This document shows, one piece after another, positions 25,695-34,236 of a DNA stretch of 64,000 bases. The notes beneath the pieces were generated by a model. It was not told the DNA's origin. It saw nothing but the letters and a program-made list of their open reading frames with translations, and did no database searches. The stretch's first letter is position 1. Each line of letters begins with the position of its first letter. The position numbers and the translations under genes are program-made. Source of the stretch: Brooklawnia sp963780175. Lineage in GTDB: Bacteria; Actinomycetota; Actinomycetes; Propionibacteriales; Propionibacteriaceae. Where the stretch lies: positions 248,001 to 312,000 of the forward strand of contig CAWAAT010000001.1 of assembly GCA_963780175.1 (NCBI GenBank), written 5' to 3'.

Positions 25695-26096
25695 ATGAGT
25701 TACCAAGACCTGCCCCCGAATTGGAGCCAACTGCCGCTCCTCAACCCCGCACACGCCGCGAACGTCGTCGATCTCGTGATGGCCGAACGCGACCGTGACC
25801 ACAACAGCGTGCTGCTGTTGCCGTGCACCTGCGACGGTGTCCCGATGCCGCCTCCCATCATGATTTCCGACGTCGAGTGGGACCAAGGCCCAGAGCCGCT
25901 GATTGAGCTGTGGTCGCATGTGTCCCAGGGCTTCGGCTGCAACACCTTGCTGTTGGCAAGCTCACACGCCCAGTCCGGTCAACCGGCCAGGCACAAGGCC
26001 TGGCTTGACCAGGCGGCCGCTGGTTTCAGCAAACTCGGCACCACCGTCATCGGCCGTTACACAGCCGCCCGCGACACGGTTCACCTCAGTCGTTGA
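25695..26096 (+). CDS. Hypothetical protein
   Basis: A 133-residue soluble protein (SYQDLPPNWSQLPLLNPAHAANVVDLVMAERDRDHNSVLLLPCTCDG). I recognise no family. A DUF-type fold with a central LLLLASSH strand is likely. Its 3' end overlaps the convergent UvrA-like gene by 16 bp. It is kept because of the clear start context and codon use, but expression is unproven. Confidence 0.6.
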   Translation: MSYQDLPPNWSQLPLLNPAHAANVVDLVMAERDRDHNSVLLLPCTCDGVPMPPPIMISDVEWDQGPEPLIELWSHVSQGFGCNTLLLASSHAQSGQPARHKAWLDQAAAGFSKLGTTVIGRYTAARDTVHLSR

Positions 26097-28477
26097 TCTG
26101 AGCCGACGTATCGGGCCAGGTGCTGGCCAGTCAGCGTGGTGGGCGCAGTGACCAACTGGGTCGGCGTCCCTTCGAAGATGACGCGTCCACCATCGTGACC
26201 AGCGCCTGGGCCCAGGTCGATGATCCAGTCCGCATGGGCCATCACGGCTTGGTGGTGCTCGATGACGATCACTGTCCGACCGGCGTCGACCAGCCGGTCC
26301 AGCAGGCCGAGGAGTTGCGCCACATCGGCAAGGTGCAGGCCGCTGGTCGGCTCGTCCAGCACGTAGGTACGTGCCTTGCCGGCCATCTGGGTCGCCAACT
26401 TGAGCCGTTGGCGCTCGCCTCCCGACAGCGTCGTCAGCGGCTGACCCAAAGTGACATAACCAAGTCCTACGTCTACCAGTCGATTCAGGATCGCCCTTGC
26501 AGCGGGTGTGTTGGCCTGCCCGGAACCGAAGAACTCCCGGGCCTCGTCCACCGGCATGGCCAGCACCTCGCTGATGTCGAGACCCCCCAGCTTGTACTCC
26601 AGCACGGAGGCAAGAAAGCGCCTTCCGTTGCACTCCTCGCAGGTACTCGACACAGTTTCCATGAACCCGAGCTCCGTGTACACCATGCCATTGCCGTTGC
26701 AGACCGGGCATGCGCCCTCGGAGTTGGCGCTGAACAGGGCAGGCCTGACGCCGTTTGCCTTCGCGAACGCTTTGCGGATCGGGTCCAGCAGGCCCGTGTA
26801 GGTCGCGGGATTGCTGCGTCGTGATCCCTTGATCGCCCCCTGGTCGACGGTCACCACATCGTCCAGGACGCTCACCGACCCGTTGATCAGCGAACTCTTG
26901 CCCGACCCGGCCACGCCGGTGATCACCACCAGCACCCCGAGTGGGATGTCGACGTCCACGTCCTGCAGGTTGTGGGCGCTGGCTCCCCTGATCCCGAGCC
27001 GACCGGTCGGGGTGCGGACCGATGCCTTCAGGGACGCCCGGTCGTCCAGATGGCGCCCGGTGACAGTATCGGCCCTTCGGAGCCCCTCCACACTTCCGAC
27101 GTAGACCACCTCGCCTCCCCCGCTGCCGGCCAGCGGTCCAAGGTCGACGATGTGATCGGCGATGGCCATCACCTCAGTCTTGTGCTCGACCACGAGCACC
27201 GTGTTGCCCTTGTCGCGCAATGCCAGCAGAAGTTCGTTCATGCGATCGATGTCGTGCGGATGCAGACCGACGCTCGGCTCGTCGAAGACGTAGGTGATGT
27301 CGGTCAGGGATGATCCAAGATGCCGGATCATCTTTGTTCGCTGTGCCTCTCCCCCACTCAGGGTTCCCGAGGGACGCTCCAGACTCAGGTAGCCCAGCCC
27401 GATCTCCACGAACGAGTCGAGCAGGTGCGAGAGGTTGGCGATCAGCGGCGCCACCGAATGGTCGTCGATCCCCCGAATCCAGCCGGCCAGATCACTGATC
27501 TGCATCCGGCAGGCATCGGCGATGTTGATGCCCTTGATTCTGGACGAGCGGGCGCCTGCCGCCAGCCTGGTGCCGCCACAGTCGGGGCAGGTCTGGAACG
27601 TGACCGCCCGCTCGACGAACGCCCGAACGTGCGGCTGCATCGCGTCCAGGTCCTTGGCCAACATCGACTTGCTGATCTTGGGGATCAGGCCCTCGTACGT
27701 GAGGTTGATGCCGTCCACCCTGATCTTGGTCGGCTCCTTGTGGAGAAGGTCGTGGAGCTCGCGTTTGCCGTAGTCGCGGAGTGGTTTATCGGGTTCGAAG
27801 AGGCCGGAACCGATGAACATCCGCCCGTACCAGCCGTCCATCGAGTATCCGGGCACCTTGAACGGCCCCTGACGCAGCGACTTGGAGTCGTCGTACAATT
27901 CGGCCAGGACGATGTCTTTCACACTCCCGGTCCCCTCGCAGCGTGGACACATGCCGCCCAGCACGGTGACGTGCTTCCTGACGGCCACCTGACCGGCACC
28001 CTTGTCAATCCTGACGGCGCCACCGCCGGTGACCGAGGGCACGTTGAACGAGAACGCCTGAGGTGAACCGATGTGCGGATTCCCGAGCCGGCTGAACAGA
28101 ATCCTCAACATCGCGTTGGCGTCGGTCACGGTGCCCACTGTTGAACGGACGTTCGGGGTCATGCGCTCCTGACTGACCAGGATGGCGGGTGTCAGGCCAG
28201 CCAGCACGTCCACATCCGGGCGATCCAGCCTCGGCATGAAGCCCTGCACGAAGCTCGAGTAGGTCTCGTTGATCATCCGCTGGGACTCGGCTGCAATGGT
28301 GTCGAAGACCAGCGAACTCTTGCCGGAACCGGAGATGCCCGTGAAGACGGTCAGGCGGCGCTTGGGGATCTCGACAGACACGTTCTTGAGGTTGTTGACC
28401 CGGGCGCCCTGCACCCGGATCGTGTCATGGCGGTCGGCGGGGTGCACGCCGTCGGGCTTGGCAGCGAAGTCGTCCAT
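26081..28477 (-). CDS. UvrA-like ABC ATPase (UvrA paralogue, DrrC-type)
   Basis: A 798-residue tandem ABC protein, about 150 residues shorter than excision-repair UvrA. It has Walker A twice (GISGSGKSS, GVAGSGKSS), zinc-finger pairs CPRCEGTG and CPVCNGNG plus CEECNG, and two signatures LSGGEAQR and LSGGERQR. The UvrB-binding and insertion regions of canonical UvrA appear reduced, as in the UvrA2/DrrC group linked to DNA-intercalator resistance. Excision repair itself is therefore unlikely to depend on it. It is divergent from yaaA. Confidence 0.87.
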   Translation of the reverse strand: MDDFAAKPDGVHPADRHDTIRVQGARVNNLKNVSVEIPKRRLTVFTGISGSGKSSLVFDTIAAESQRMINETYSSFVQGFMPRLDRPDVDVLAGLTPAILVSQERMTPNVRSTVGTVTDANAMLRILFSRLGNPHIGSPQAFSFNVPSVTGGGAVRIDKGAGQVAVRKHVTVLGGMCPRCEGTGSVKDIVLAELYDDSKSLRQGPFKVPGYSMDGWYGRMFIGSGLFEPDKPLRDYGKRELHDLLHKEPTKIRVDGINLTYEGLIPKISKSMLAKDLDAMQPHVRAFVERAVTFQTCPDCGGTRLAAGARSSRIKGINIADACRMQISDLAGWIRGIDDHSVAPLIANLSHLLDSFVEIGLGYLSLERPSGTLSGGEAQRTKMIRHLGSSLTDITYVFDEPSVGLHPHDIDRMNELLLALRDKGNTVLVVEHKTEVMAIADHIVDLGPLAGSGGGEVVYVGSVEGLRRADTVTGRHLDDRASLKASVRTPTGRLGIRGASAHNLQDVDVDIPLGVLVVITGVAGSGKSSLINGSVSVLDDVVTVDQGAIKGSRRSNPATYTGLLDPIRKAFAKANGVRPALFSANSEGACPVCNGNGMVYTELGFMETVSSTCEECNGRRFLASVLEYKLGGLDISEVLAMPVDEAREFFGSGQANTPAARAILNRLVDVGLGYVTLGQPLTTLSGGERQRLKLATQMAGKARTYVLDEPTSGLHLADVAQLLGLLDRLVDAGRTVIVIEHHQAVMAHADWIIDLGPGAGHDGGRVIFEGTPTQLVTAPTTLTGQHLARYVGSDQRLR

Positions 28478-28486
28478 GGTTCGTCC

Positions 28487-28496
28487 ACGCTACCGT
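28487..28496. promoter_or_regulatory. Overlapping divergent -10 boxes between uvrA-like gene and yaaA
   Basis: A minus-strand TAGCGT (28487-28492) and a plus-strand TACCGT (28491-28496) overlap by two bases inside CCACG-N4-CGTGG. The plus box is 6 nt before the yaaA ATG and the minus box 9 nt before the uvrA-like ATG, so both mRNAs would have almost no leader and the two promoters should exclude each other. Confidence 0.45.
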
Positions 28497-28502
28497 GGAG
28501 AC

Positions 28503-29291
28503 ATGCTGGTGCTGCTCTCCCCCGCCAAGACGCTCGACTATGCCAGCCGACTGCCCACTGGCAAGCATTCCGAGCCCCGGCTGCTGGAGGGTTCCCAGCA
28601 GCTGATCGACGTCCTGGTCGAGAAGTCCCCGGAGGAACTCGCGTCCCTGATGGGTGTGTCGGACGAGTTGGCAGTGCTCAACGCCCAGCGCTACCGCGAC
28701 TTCGAAACACCGTTCACACCCAGGAACGCCCGCCCTGCCATCCTCGCCTTCGCCGGCGACGTTTATGTGGGCCTCGACGCGGCCCGCCGGTTCGATGAGC
28801 GTGATTTCACCGAGGCTCAGAAGACGATCCGGATCCTGTCGGGCCTATACGGGGTGCTGCGCCCGCTCGACCTCATCCAGGCCTACCGCCTGGAGATGGG
28901 CACTCCATTGGCAACTGACAAGGGGAAGAACCTGTACGAGTTCTGGGGCGACCGGGTCTCCGAGGTGCTCAAGGCCGACCTGGCCGCAGCACCGGGCCCG
29001 GCATTGGTGCTGAACCTGGCGTCCCAGGAGTACTTCGGGGTCGTCAACCCGGAGGTGCTGGGCGTCGATGTCCTCTCCCCCAGGTTCGAGGAGGTCAACC
29101 CCACCGGGAAGCGACGCATGGTGTCATTCTTCGCGAAGCGTGCCCGGGGCGAGATGGCCGGATGGGTGGTGACGAACCGGGTGCGCTCGGTGCGCAAGCT
29201 GCGGGACTTCGACGAGTCGGGCTACCGCTTCGACGAGCAGCACTCGACCCGACACGTCCCGGTCTACGTGCGCGCCCAGGGTCATGGCTGA
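28503..29291 (+). CDS. yaaA: Peroxide stress protein YaaA
   Basis: A 262-residue UPF0246/YaaA protein: LVLLSPAKTLDYAS, the QRYRDFETPFTPRNARPAILAFAGDVY-like block, GLYGVLRPLDLIQAYRLEMG, and the C-terminal FFAKRARGEMAGWVV. In Escherichia coli YaaA limits free iron and DNA damage during peroxide stress. A TACCGT box 6 nt upstream of the ATG suggests a leaderless mRNA. It overlaps yigZ by 8 bp. Confidence 0.9.
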   Translation: MLVLLSPAKTLDYASRLPTGKHSEPRLLEGSQQLIDVLVEKSPEELASLMGVSDELAVLNAQRYRDFETPFTPRNARPAILAFAGDVYVGLDAARRFDERDFTEAQKTIRILSGLYGVLRPLDLIQAYRLEMGTPLATDKGKNLYEFWGDRVSEVLKADLAAAPGPALVLNLASQEYFGVVNPEVLGVDVLSPRFEEVNPTGKRRMVSFFAKRARGEMAGWVVTNRVRSVRKLRDFDESGYRFDEQHSTRHVPVYVRAQGHG

Positions 29292-29958
29292 GTCCACCAC
29301 CAGCTATCGAGTCCTGCGGGCCGGCGCCCGACCGAACGTCGAGTTCGACATCAAGAGGTCTCGTTTCGTGGGATTCGCCGCCCGGGTCGAGTCCGAGGAC
29401 GAGGCGCGCGCCTTCCTCGGCGAACTGCGGCAGGCCCACCGTCAGGCCCGCCACATCTGCCACGGGTTCGTGGTCAGGCCGGGCCGCGACATCCAGCGGT
29501 CAAGCGACGACGGGGAGCCGGCTGGAACCGCCGGCATGCCCATCCTCAAGGCCATCGTCGGACGCGAGACCTCGCCCGGCGTCACCGATCTGTCGGACGT
29601 AGTCGTGGCGGTGGTCCGGTACTTTGGCGGCATCAAGCTGGGAGCCGGTGGGCTGGTGCAGGCCTATTCCGACACGGCGGCGGCCACCCTGGACGCAGCG
29701 CCGATGACGACCAGGCAGCGGATGGCGCGGCTCGGGGTGGTGCTGCCGATGGCCGAGGCCGGTCGCGTGGAGACCACGTTGCGCGGCCAAGGCCACCACC
29801 TGGCGCCAACCGGCTACGCAGCGCAGGGTGCGAACCTGACAGTCGCAGTACCCGATGACCCCGTCGAGATTCGGGCCATGGTGGACCACTTGGCCCGGCT
29901 CACCTCTGGACGCGCCGTACCCGTGCTGGTCGGCACCTACTGGCTGGATCGCGGCTGA
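29284..29958 (+). CDS. YigZ/IMPACT family protein (UPF0029)
   Basis: A 224-residue protein with an N-terminal UPF0029 domain (KRSRFVGFAARVESEDEARAFL, HICHGFVV, SSDDGEPAGTAGMPIL, VVAVVRYFGGIKLGAGGLVQAYS) and a C-terminal EF-G-like domain of about 70 residues. Family members bind nucleic acid or the ribosome, and eukaryotic IMPACT regulates Gcn2. Exact bacterial function is unsettled. It is cotranscribed with yaaA. Confidence 0.88.
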   Translation: MAESTTSYRVLRAGARPNVEFDIKRSRFVGFAARVESEDEARAFLGELRQAHRQARHICHGFVVRPGRDIQRSSDDGEPAGTAGMPILKAIVGRETSPGVTDLSDVVVAVVRYFGGIKLGAGGLVQAYSDTAAATLDAAPMTTRQRMARLGVVLPMAEAGRVETTLRGQGHHLAPTGYAAQGANLTVAVPDDPVEIRAMVDHLARLTSGRAVPVLVGTYWLDRG

Positions 29959-29968
29959 CGGGACATGA

Positions 29969-30008
29969 CGCGGACGCGCCGCCCCGACGTGGGAACGGCG
30001 CGTCCGCG
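29969..30008. terminator. Bidirectional terminator hairpin
   Basis: A perfect 13 bp stem (CGCGGACGCGCCG/CGGCGCGTCCGCG) with a 14 nt loop lies between the convergent yigZ and ptsH genes. Confidence 0.85.
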
Positions 30009-30021
30009 GTCTTGCTGGTGG

Positions 30022-30282
30022 TTACTCCGCGTCGAGGTCCTTCGCGATGAGGTTCGCGATCTCCTCGACGGCTGCGGGGTTGTCGGACTCGACCAGGACC
30101 TCGGCGCCCCGCTCGGCGCCCAGGGTCATGATCATCAGGGCGGACGCGGCGTCGACCGGGTCGGAGCCTGCCATGCTGAGGAGGATTTCCTCGTCGTACT
30201 CGCCGGCGGCCTGCGAGATCAGGGCGGCGGGACGTGCGTGCAGTCCGACGGCGGAGCCGACGATTACGGTCTTGCTGGCCAT
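30022..30282 (-). CDS. ptsH: PTS phosphocarrier protein HPr
   Basis: An 86-residue HPr with the phosphorylated His in GLHARPA (residue 15). The Ser46 region, target of HPr kinase in Firmicutes, reads DAASALMIMTLGA. It carries phosphate from enzyme I to the fructose EIIA. GGAGAAC precedes the ATG. It is the last gene of the fruR-fruK-fruA-ptsH operon. Confidence 0.95.
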   Translation of the reverse strand: MASKTVIVGSAVGLHARPAALISQAAGEYDEEILLSMAGSDPVDAASALMIMTLGAERGAEVLVESDNPAAVEEIANLIAKDLDAE

Positions 30283-30311
30283 AAGAGTTCTCCTTCGGGT
30301 TGTGTGGCGGA

Positions 30312-32291
30312 TCAGACGGTGATGGACTGCGGCTGCTGCTTCTTCGAGCCCACTTGCTTGGCGATGATAACGGCCCCGGCGGCCACAACCATGCCTGCGA
30401 TGATGGACAGGAGGAATCCGAACACGTTCTGGATCGCGAACAGGACGAAGATGCCACCGTGGGGGGCCCGCGAACCGACCTCAAGGGCCATCGACAGGGC
30501 TCCGGTGACGGCGCCGCCCAGCATCATGGACGGGATGACACGCAACGGGTCGGCTGCTGCGAAGGGGATGGCCCCCTCGGAGATGAAGGACGCGCCCAGC
30601 AGCCAGGCCGACCGGCCGTTCTCGATCTCAGGCTCGGTGAAGAGCTTCGACCGGACGGTGGTGGCAAGGGCGAGGGCCAGCGGGGGCACCATACCGGCGG
30701 CCATAACGGCGGCCATGACCTGGAATGATGCCGTCGAGTTCGCCGCGAGGCCCGCCGTGGCGAACAGGTACGCAGCCTTATTGACGGGGCCGCCGAGGTC
30801 GAAGCACATCATCAGGCCCAGCACGATGCCGAGGAGGATCGCAGAGCCGCCGGACAGGCTGCTCAGCCCGTCGTAGAGGGCGGTGGTGAGGGCGGCCAGC
30901 GGCCTGCCGAGCAGCAGGTACATCAGGCCACCGGTGAGCAGCGTGGCGACGAGTGGGATGATCACAACCGGCATGAGGCCGCGAAGCCAGCGGGGCACGA
31001 CCAGCGAGCCGATCCACAGGGCGATGAGGCCGGCGATGAGGCCGGTCACGATGCCGCCGAGGAAGCCTGCACCCACCGCGCCTGCGATGGCGCCACCAAC
31101 AAAGCCGGGGGCGATGCCTGGGCGCCCAGCGAGCGCGAAGGCGATGTAGCCGGACAGGGCGGGCACGAGGAAGGCGAAGGCCGCCTTTCCGGTGGCCATC
31201 ATCACCGCACCGATGTAGTACAGGAGTCCCTGTTCGGGCAGGTCGAACAGGGTGTTGTTCACGGCCGCCGCGGGATCGACGTCGTAGCCACCGAAGAGGA
31301 AGGCCAGAGCAATCAGGAGGCCGCCCGCTGCGACGAACGGGATCATGTACGAGACGCCAGTCATCAGCGCCTGCTGGATGCGCTTGCCCCAGCCGAGTTT
31401 CGCACCCTCACCCTCGGAAGCCGAGGCCGACGCAGCATCGCCGCTCACCTTGCGAGCATTCGGGTTCTGCGAGGCGGCGATCGCCTCGGCGATCATCTTG
31501 GCGGGCTCACTGATGGCCCGTTTCACGCCAGACTCGATGACCGGTAGCCCTGCGAACCGCTCCCGGTCGCGGACGCCCACGTCGGTCGCGAAGATGACTG
31601 CCACGGCGTTGCGGATGAGGTCGGCCGGCAATGGCGTCACCGCGCCGGAGCCCTGGGTCTCGACCTGAACGTCGACCCCTGCCTCCTCGCCCGCGGCGAC
31701 CAGATGGTCGGCGGCCATGTAGGTGTGCGCAATCCCGGTGGGGCAGGCGGTGACCGCCACGATGACCGGCTTCGCAGCGCTCGCGGCAGCAGCAGCAACC
31801 ACGGGGGCAGCGGCGGCGACCGGGGCGACGGCCTGTTTCGGAGCCGCGGGCGCCAGGACGCCCTCGACCAGTGCCACGATCTCCTCCGGGGTGGACGCGT
31901 TGCGCAACGCCGCGAGGAAGTCCTTCTTGACCAGCGCGCGGGCGAGCTGGGTGAGGAGCTTGAGGTGGTCGGCGTCGCCGTCCGCAGCCGCGGCGATCAG
32001 GAACACCAGGTCAGCAGGGCCATCCTTGGCGCCGAAGTCGACGGCCGGATTGAGGCGCGCAAACGCCAGCGACGCCTGCGAGACTGCTGCCGAGCGGCAA
32101 TGGGGAATGGCGAAGCCGCCGGGAAGGCCGGTGGAGGCCTTGGACTCGCGGTCCATCACGTCTGCGGTCAGACCGGCGGCGTCCGCGCGTCCGGCATCGG
32201 CTACAAGCTGGGCGAGCGATGCGATGACGTCGGCCTTGGTGTGGCCGAGGTCGGCATCCAGTGCCACCAGTTCGGTGGTGATCAGTCTCAT
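30312..32291 (-). CDS. fruA: PTS fructose-specific EIIABC
   Basis: A 659-residue three-domain permease. EIIA occupies residues about 1-150, with the phosphorylated His in FAIPHCRS. A flexible Ala/Pro/Val linker follows. EIIB has its phosphorylated Cys in ACPTGIAHTYMAAD, and EIIC covers residues about 330-650, with eight or so membrane segments. It imports fructose as fructose 1-phosphate. The start was placed at MRLITTELVAL. The frame is open further upstream but that part is low-complexity antisense-like sequence. It sits between fruK and ptsH. Confidence 0.95.
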   Translation of the reverse strand: MRLITTELVALDADLGHTKADVIASLAQLVADAGRADAAGLTADVMDRESKASTGLPGGFAIPHCRSAAVSQASLAFARLNPAVDFGAKDGPADLVFLIAAAADGDADHLKLLTQLARALVKKDFLAALRNASTPEEIVALVEGVLAPAAPKQAVAPVAAAAPVVAAAAASAAKPVIVAVTACPTGIAHTYMAADHLVAAGEEAGVDVQVETQGSGAVTPLPADLIRNAVAVIFATDVGVRDRERFAGLPVIESGVKRAISEPAKMIAEAIAASQNPNARKVSGDAASASASEGEGAKLGWGKRIQQALMTGVSYMIPFVAAGGLLIALAFLFGGYDVDPAAAVNNTLFDLPEQGLLYYIGAVMMATGKAAFAFLVPALSGYIAFALAGRPGIAPGFVGGAIAGAVGAGFLGGIVTGLIAGLIALWIGSLVVPRWLRGLMPVVIIPLVATLLTGGLMYLLLGRPLAALTTALYDGLSSLSGGSAILLGIVLGLMMCFDLGGPVNKAAYLFATAGLAANSTASFQVMAAVMAAGMVPPLALALATTVRSKLFTEPEIENGRSAWLLGASFISEGAIPFAAADPLRVIPSMMLGGAVTGALSMALEVGSRAPHGGIFVLFAIQNVFGFLLSIIAGMVVAAGAVIIAKQVGSKKQQPQSITV

Positions 32292-32355
32292 GGGCTTCTT
32301 CGAGTCCTCTCGGGTCAGGATTTCAGGGTTGTCGGGTCGGGGTTCTTGTGGGCGG

Positions 32356-33318
32356 TCACGGGACGGGGACCACATGGGCGTCCTGAGGATGGATGTCCGT
32401 GGGTCCGGGCAGGGTGGTTCCGGGGAGGCTGGCGGCTGCGGAGCCATAGGCGGCTGCGGTGGCGAGGCAGCGGTCGGGGGCGAGGCCCGCGACGTCCGCG
32501 AGGACGAAGCCGGCCACCGACGAGTCGCCGGCGCCCACGGTGCTGAGCACCTTCACCTGAGGTGCGGTGGCATACCACGCGCCCGCGGCGTTGACGAGGA
32601 CAGCCCCGGCGCCCCCCAGGGTGACGAGGACGTGAGCGATCCCGCGGGAGTGGAGTTGGCGGGCGGCGTCCGCGATGCCGGTCAGGTCGCCGGCTCTGGC
32701 GGAGGCCTCGAAAGCGGCGGCGTCGCCGCCGGTAAGCTGGGCCAATTCGTCGGCATTGGGCTTGATCAGGTCGAAGGACGCGTCCGGCAGGGCCGCGATG
32801 ACAGCGTCCAGGGCGGCGTCCGAGGTGTCGATGGCCACCTTGCAGCCCAGCGGCTTGAGGGCCCGCACCAGCGTGGCATACCAGTCGGTGGGGGCGCCGG
32901 GGGGCAGGGAGCCCGACAGGACGACCCAGTCCGCGCCACGGGCGTGCTTGAGCAGGAGGTCCCTCGTGGCGGTCACCTGCGCCTCGGTCAGCACGGGGCC
33001 CGGCTCGTTGAGCTTGGTCGTCGTGCCATCCGGCTCGGTGATGGTCGTGTTGGTGCGGACGCGGTACGGGCCGTCGACACTGACGCCTACGGCGTCCAGG
33101 CCTATCTCGGCGACCAGTGGCATGAAGGAGGGGTCGAGGAACGACAGCACGGCGAGGGTTTCGACCCCCGCCCGGTCGATGACCGTGGCCACATTGACAC
33201 CCTTGCCGCCCGCCTGGGTGGTGACGAAGGAGGCGCGCTGCACCTCACCTCGGGCGAGCGGCTCGTCAAGGACGATGGTGCGGTCGATGCTGGGGTTGGC
33301 GGTGAAGGTGACGATCAT
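32356..33318 (-). CDS. fruK: 1-phosphofructokinase
   Basis: A 320-residue PfkB-family kinase: IVTFTANPSIDRT at the N terminus, GGKGVNVA, VVLSGSLPPG, and the catalytic base in TVGAGDSSVAGF. It converts fructose 1-phosphate to fructose 1,6-bisphosphate. It overlaps fruR by 4 bp (ATGA) and precedes fruA. This fru gene order is typical of actinobacteria. Confidence 0.94.
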   Translation of the reverse strand: MIVTFTANPSIDRTIVLDEPLARGEVQRASFVTTQAGGKGVNVATVIDRAGVETLAVLSFLDPSFMPLVAEIGLDAVGVSVDGPYRVRTNTTITEPDGTTTKLNEPGPVLTEAQVTATRDLLLKHARGADWVVLSGSLPPGAPTDWYATLVRALKPLGCKVAIDTSDAALDAVIAALPDASFDLIKPNADELAQLTGGDAAAFEASARAGDLTGIADAARQLHSRGIAHVLVTLGGAGAVLVNAAGAWYATAPQVKVLSTVGAGDSSVAGFVLADVAGLAPDRCLATAAAYGSAAASLPGTTLPGPTDIHPQDAHVVPVP

Positions 33319-34085
33319 GCGAGGACAACCTCGATTCCTTGGTCGGTGAGGGCCTGGGTGGCTTCCTCGGTCAGGGCGGAGTCGGTGATGAGGACGTCGG
33401 CGTCTGCGATGCGCGCGAAACTGACGAGATAGTCGGAGTTGAACTTGGAGGAGTCCGCGAGAACGACGACCAACCGCGCTGCCCCGGTCATGGCTCGCTT
33501 GACGTCGGCCTCGGCCGGGTCGGGGGTCGAGAAGCCGTGGTCGACGCTGAAGCCGTTGGTGCCCAGGAAGGCGACGTCGACCTTGACGCGACGCAGTTCC
33601 TCGATGGAACTCGCGCCGACGGTGGCCTGCGTGAGCCCACGGACACGCCCGCCCACGAGGTGCACGTCGGCCACGCCACGGCTCGAGGCGATGGCGGCCG
33701 ACGTGAGGGAGTTGGTGACGACGTTCTGCACCTGGCCGGGCGGGATGAGTTCGGCGAGCCTCGCGACCGTGGTGCCGGCATCCAGGATGACGTTCGGGGT
33801 GGCGGTCCTTGGCAGATAGGCGAGGGCGCGCGTGGCGATCCGCCTCTTCTCCGCCGCAGCGGACCCCTCCCGGAAGGGAACGGCGTGCTCGATCAGTCGC
33901 ACCTTTTCGGCCGGCACCGCCCCGCCATGGACGCGGCTGAGGATGCCGAGGGCGGCCAGGGCGTCCAGGTCGCGGCGGATCGTTTCGGGCGTGACGTCGT
34001 AGCGCTCGGCCAGGTCGGAGACAGACACCCGCCCGTGCTGCTTCGCCAGCAGCCCGATCTCGTGCTGCCTCTCCTCCGCGTACAT
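33315..34085 (-). CDS. fruR: DeoR-family transcriptional regulator of the fructose PTS
   Basis: A 256-residue DeoR-family repressor. It has an N-terminal helix-turn-helix (VSVSDLAERYDVTPETIRRDLDAL) and a C-terminal sugar-phosphate-sensing domain with NVILDAGTTVARLA and DVAFLGTNGFS. Fructose 1-phosphate or fructose 1,6-bisphosphate is the usual effector. The start was set at MYAEERQHEI, the normal DeoR N terminus, although the frame is open upstream. It should control both its own operon and ptsI through the shared intergenic region. Confidence 0.9.
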   Translation of the reverse strand: MYAEERQHEIGLLAKQHGRVSVSDLAERYDVTPETIRRDLDALAALGILSRVHGGAVPAEKVRLIEHAVPFREGSAAAEKRRIATRALAYLPRTATPNVILDAGTTVARLAELIPPGQVQNVVTNSLTSAAIASSRGVADVHLVGGRVRGLTQATVGASSIEELRRVKVDVAFLGTNGFSVDHGFSTPDPAEADVKRAMTGAARLVVVLADSSKFNSDYLVSFARIADADVLITDSALTEEATQALTDQGIEVVLA

Positions 34086-34150
34086 GTTCACGAGGGCGCC
34101 TTCTGTGGTTCGTTGGTCGGTGAGTCCCAGAGGGAATCTTTGGTTTCCAA

Positions 34151-34179
34151 GTTTTACACGTGTTTGTGTTGACATGCAA
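34151..34179 (-). promoter_or_regulatory. Promoter of the fruR-fruK-fruA-ptsH operon
   Basis: TTGCAT (34174-34179) and TAAAAC (34151-34156) are spaced by 17 bp. They interleave with the divergent ptsI promoter. Confidence 0.65.
34156..34163. promoter_or_regulatory. Putative FruR operator ACACGTGT
   Basis: A perfect 8 bp palindrome lies in the -35/-10 spacer of the fruR promoter and just upstream of the ptsI -35 box, where a bound repressor would block both. Assignment to FruR rests on position only. Confidence 0.4.
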
Positions 34180-34197
34180 GCCGTATGTTGAGAATCT
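34169..34197 (+). promoter_or_regulatory. Promoter of ptsI
   Basis: A consensus -35 TTGACA (34169-34174) is 17 bp from GAATCT (34192-34197, one base from a good -10). It precedes the ptsI ribosome site GGAGGATCTC. Confidence 0.65.
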
Positions 34198-34236
34198 TGA
34201 GCCATAAACGCAACCAAACCCACATCGGAGGATCTC

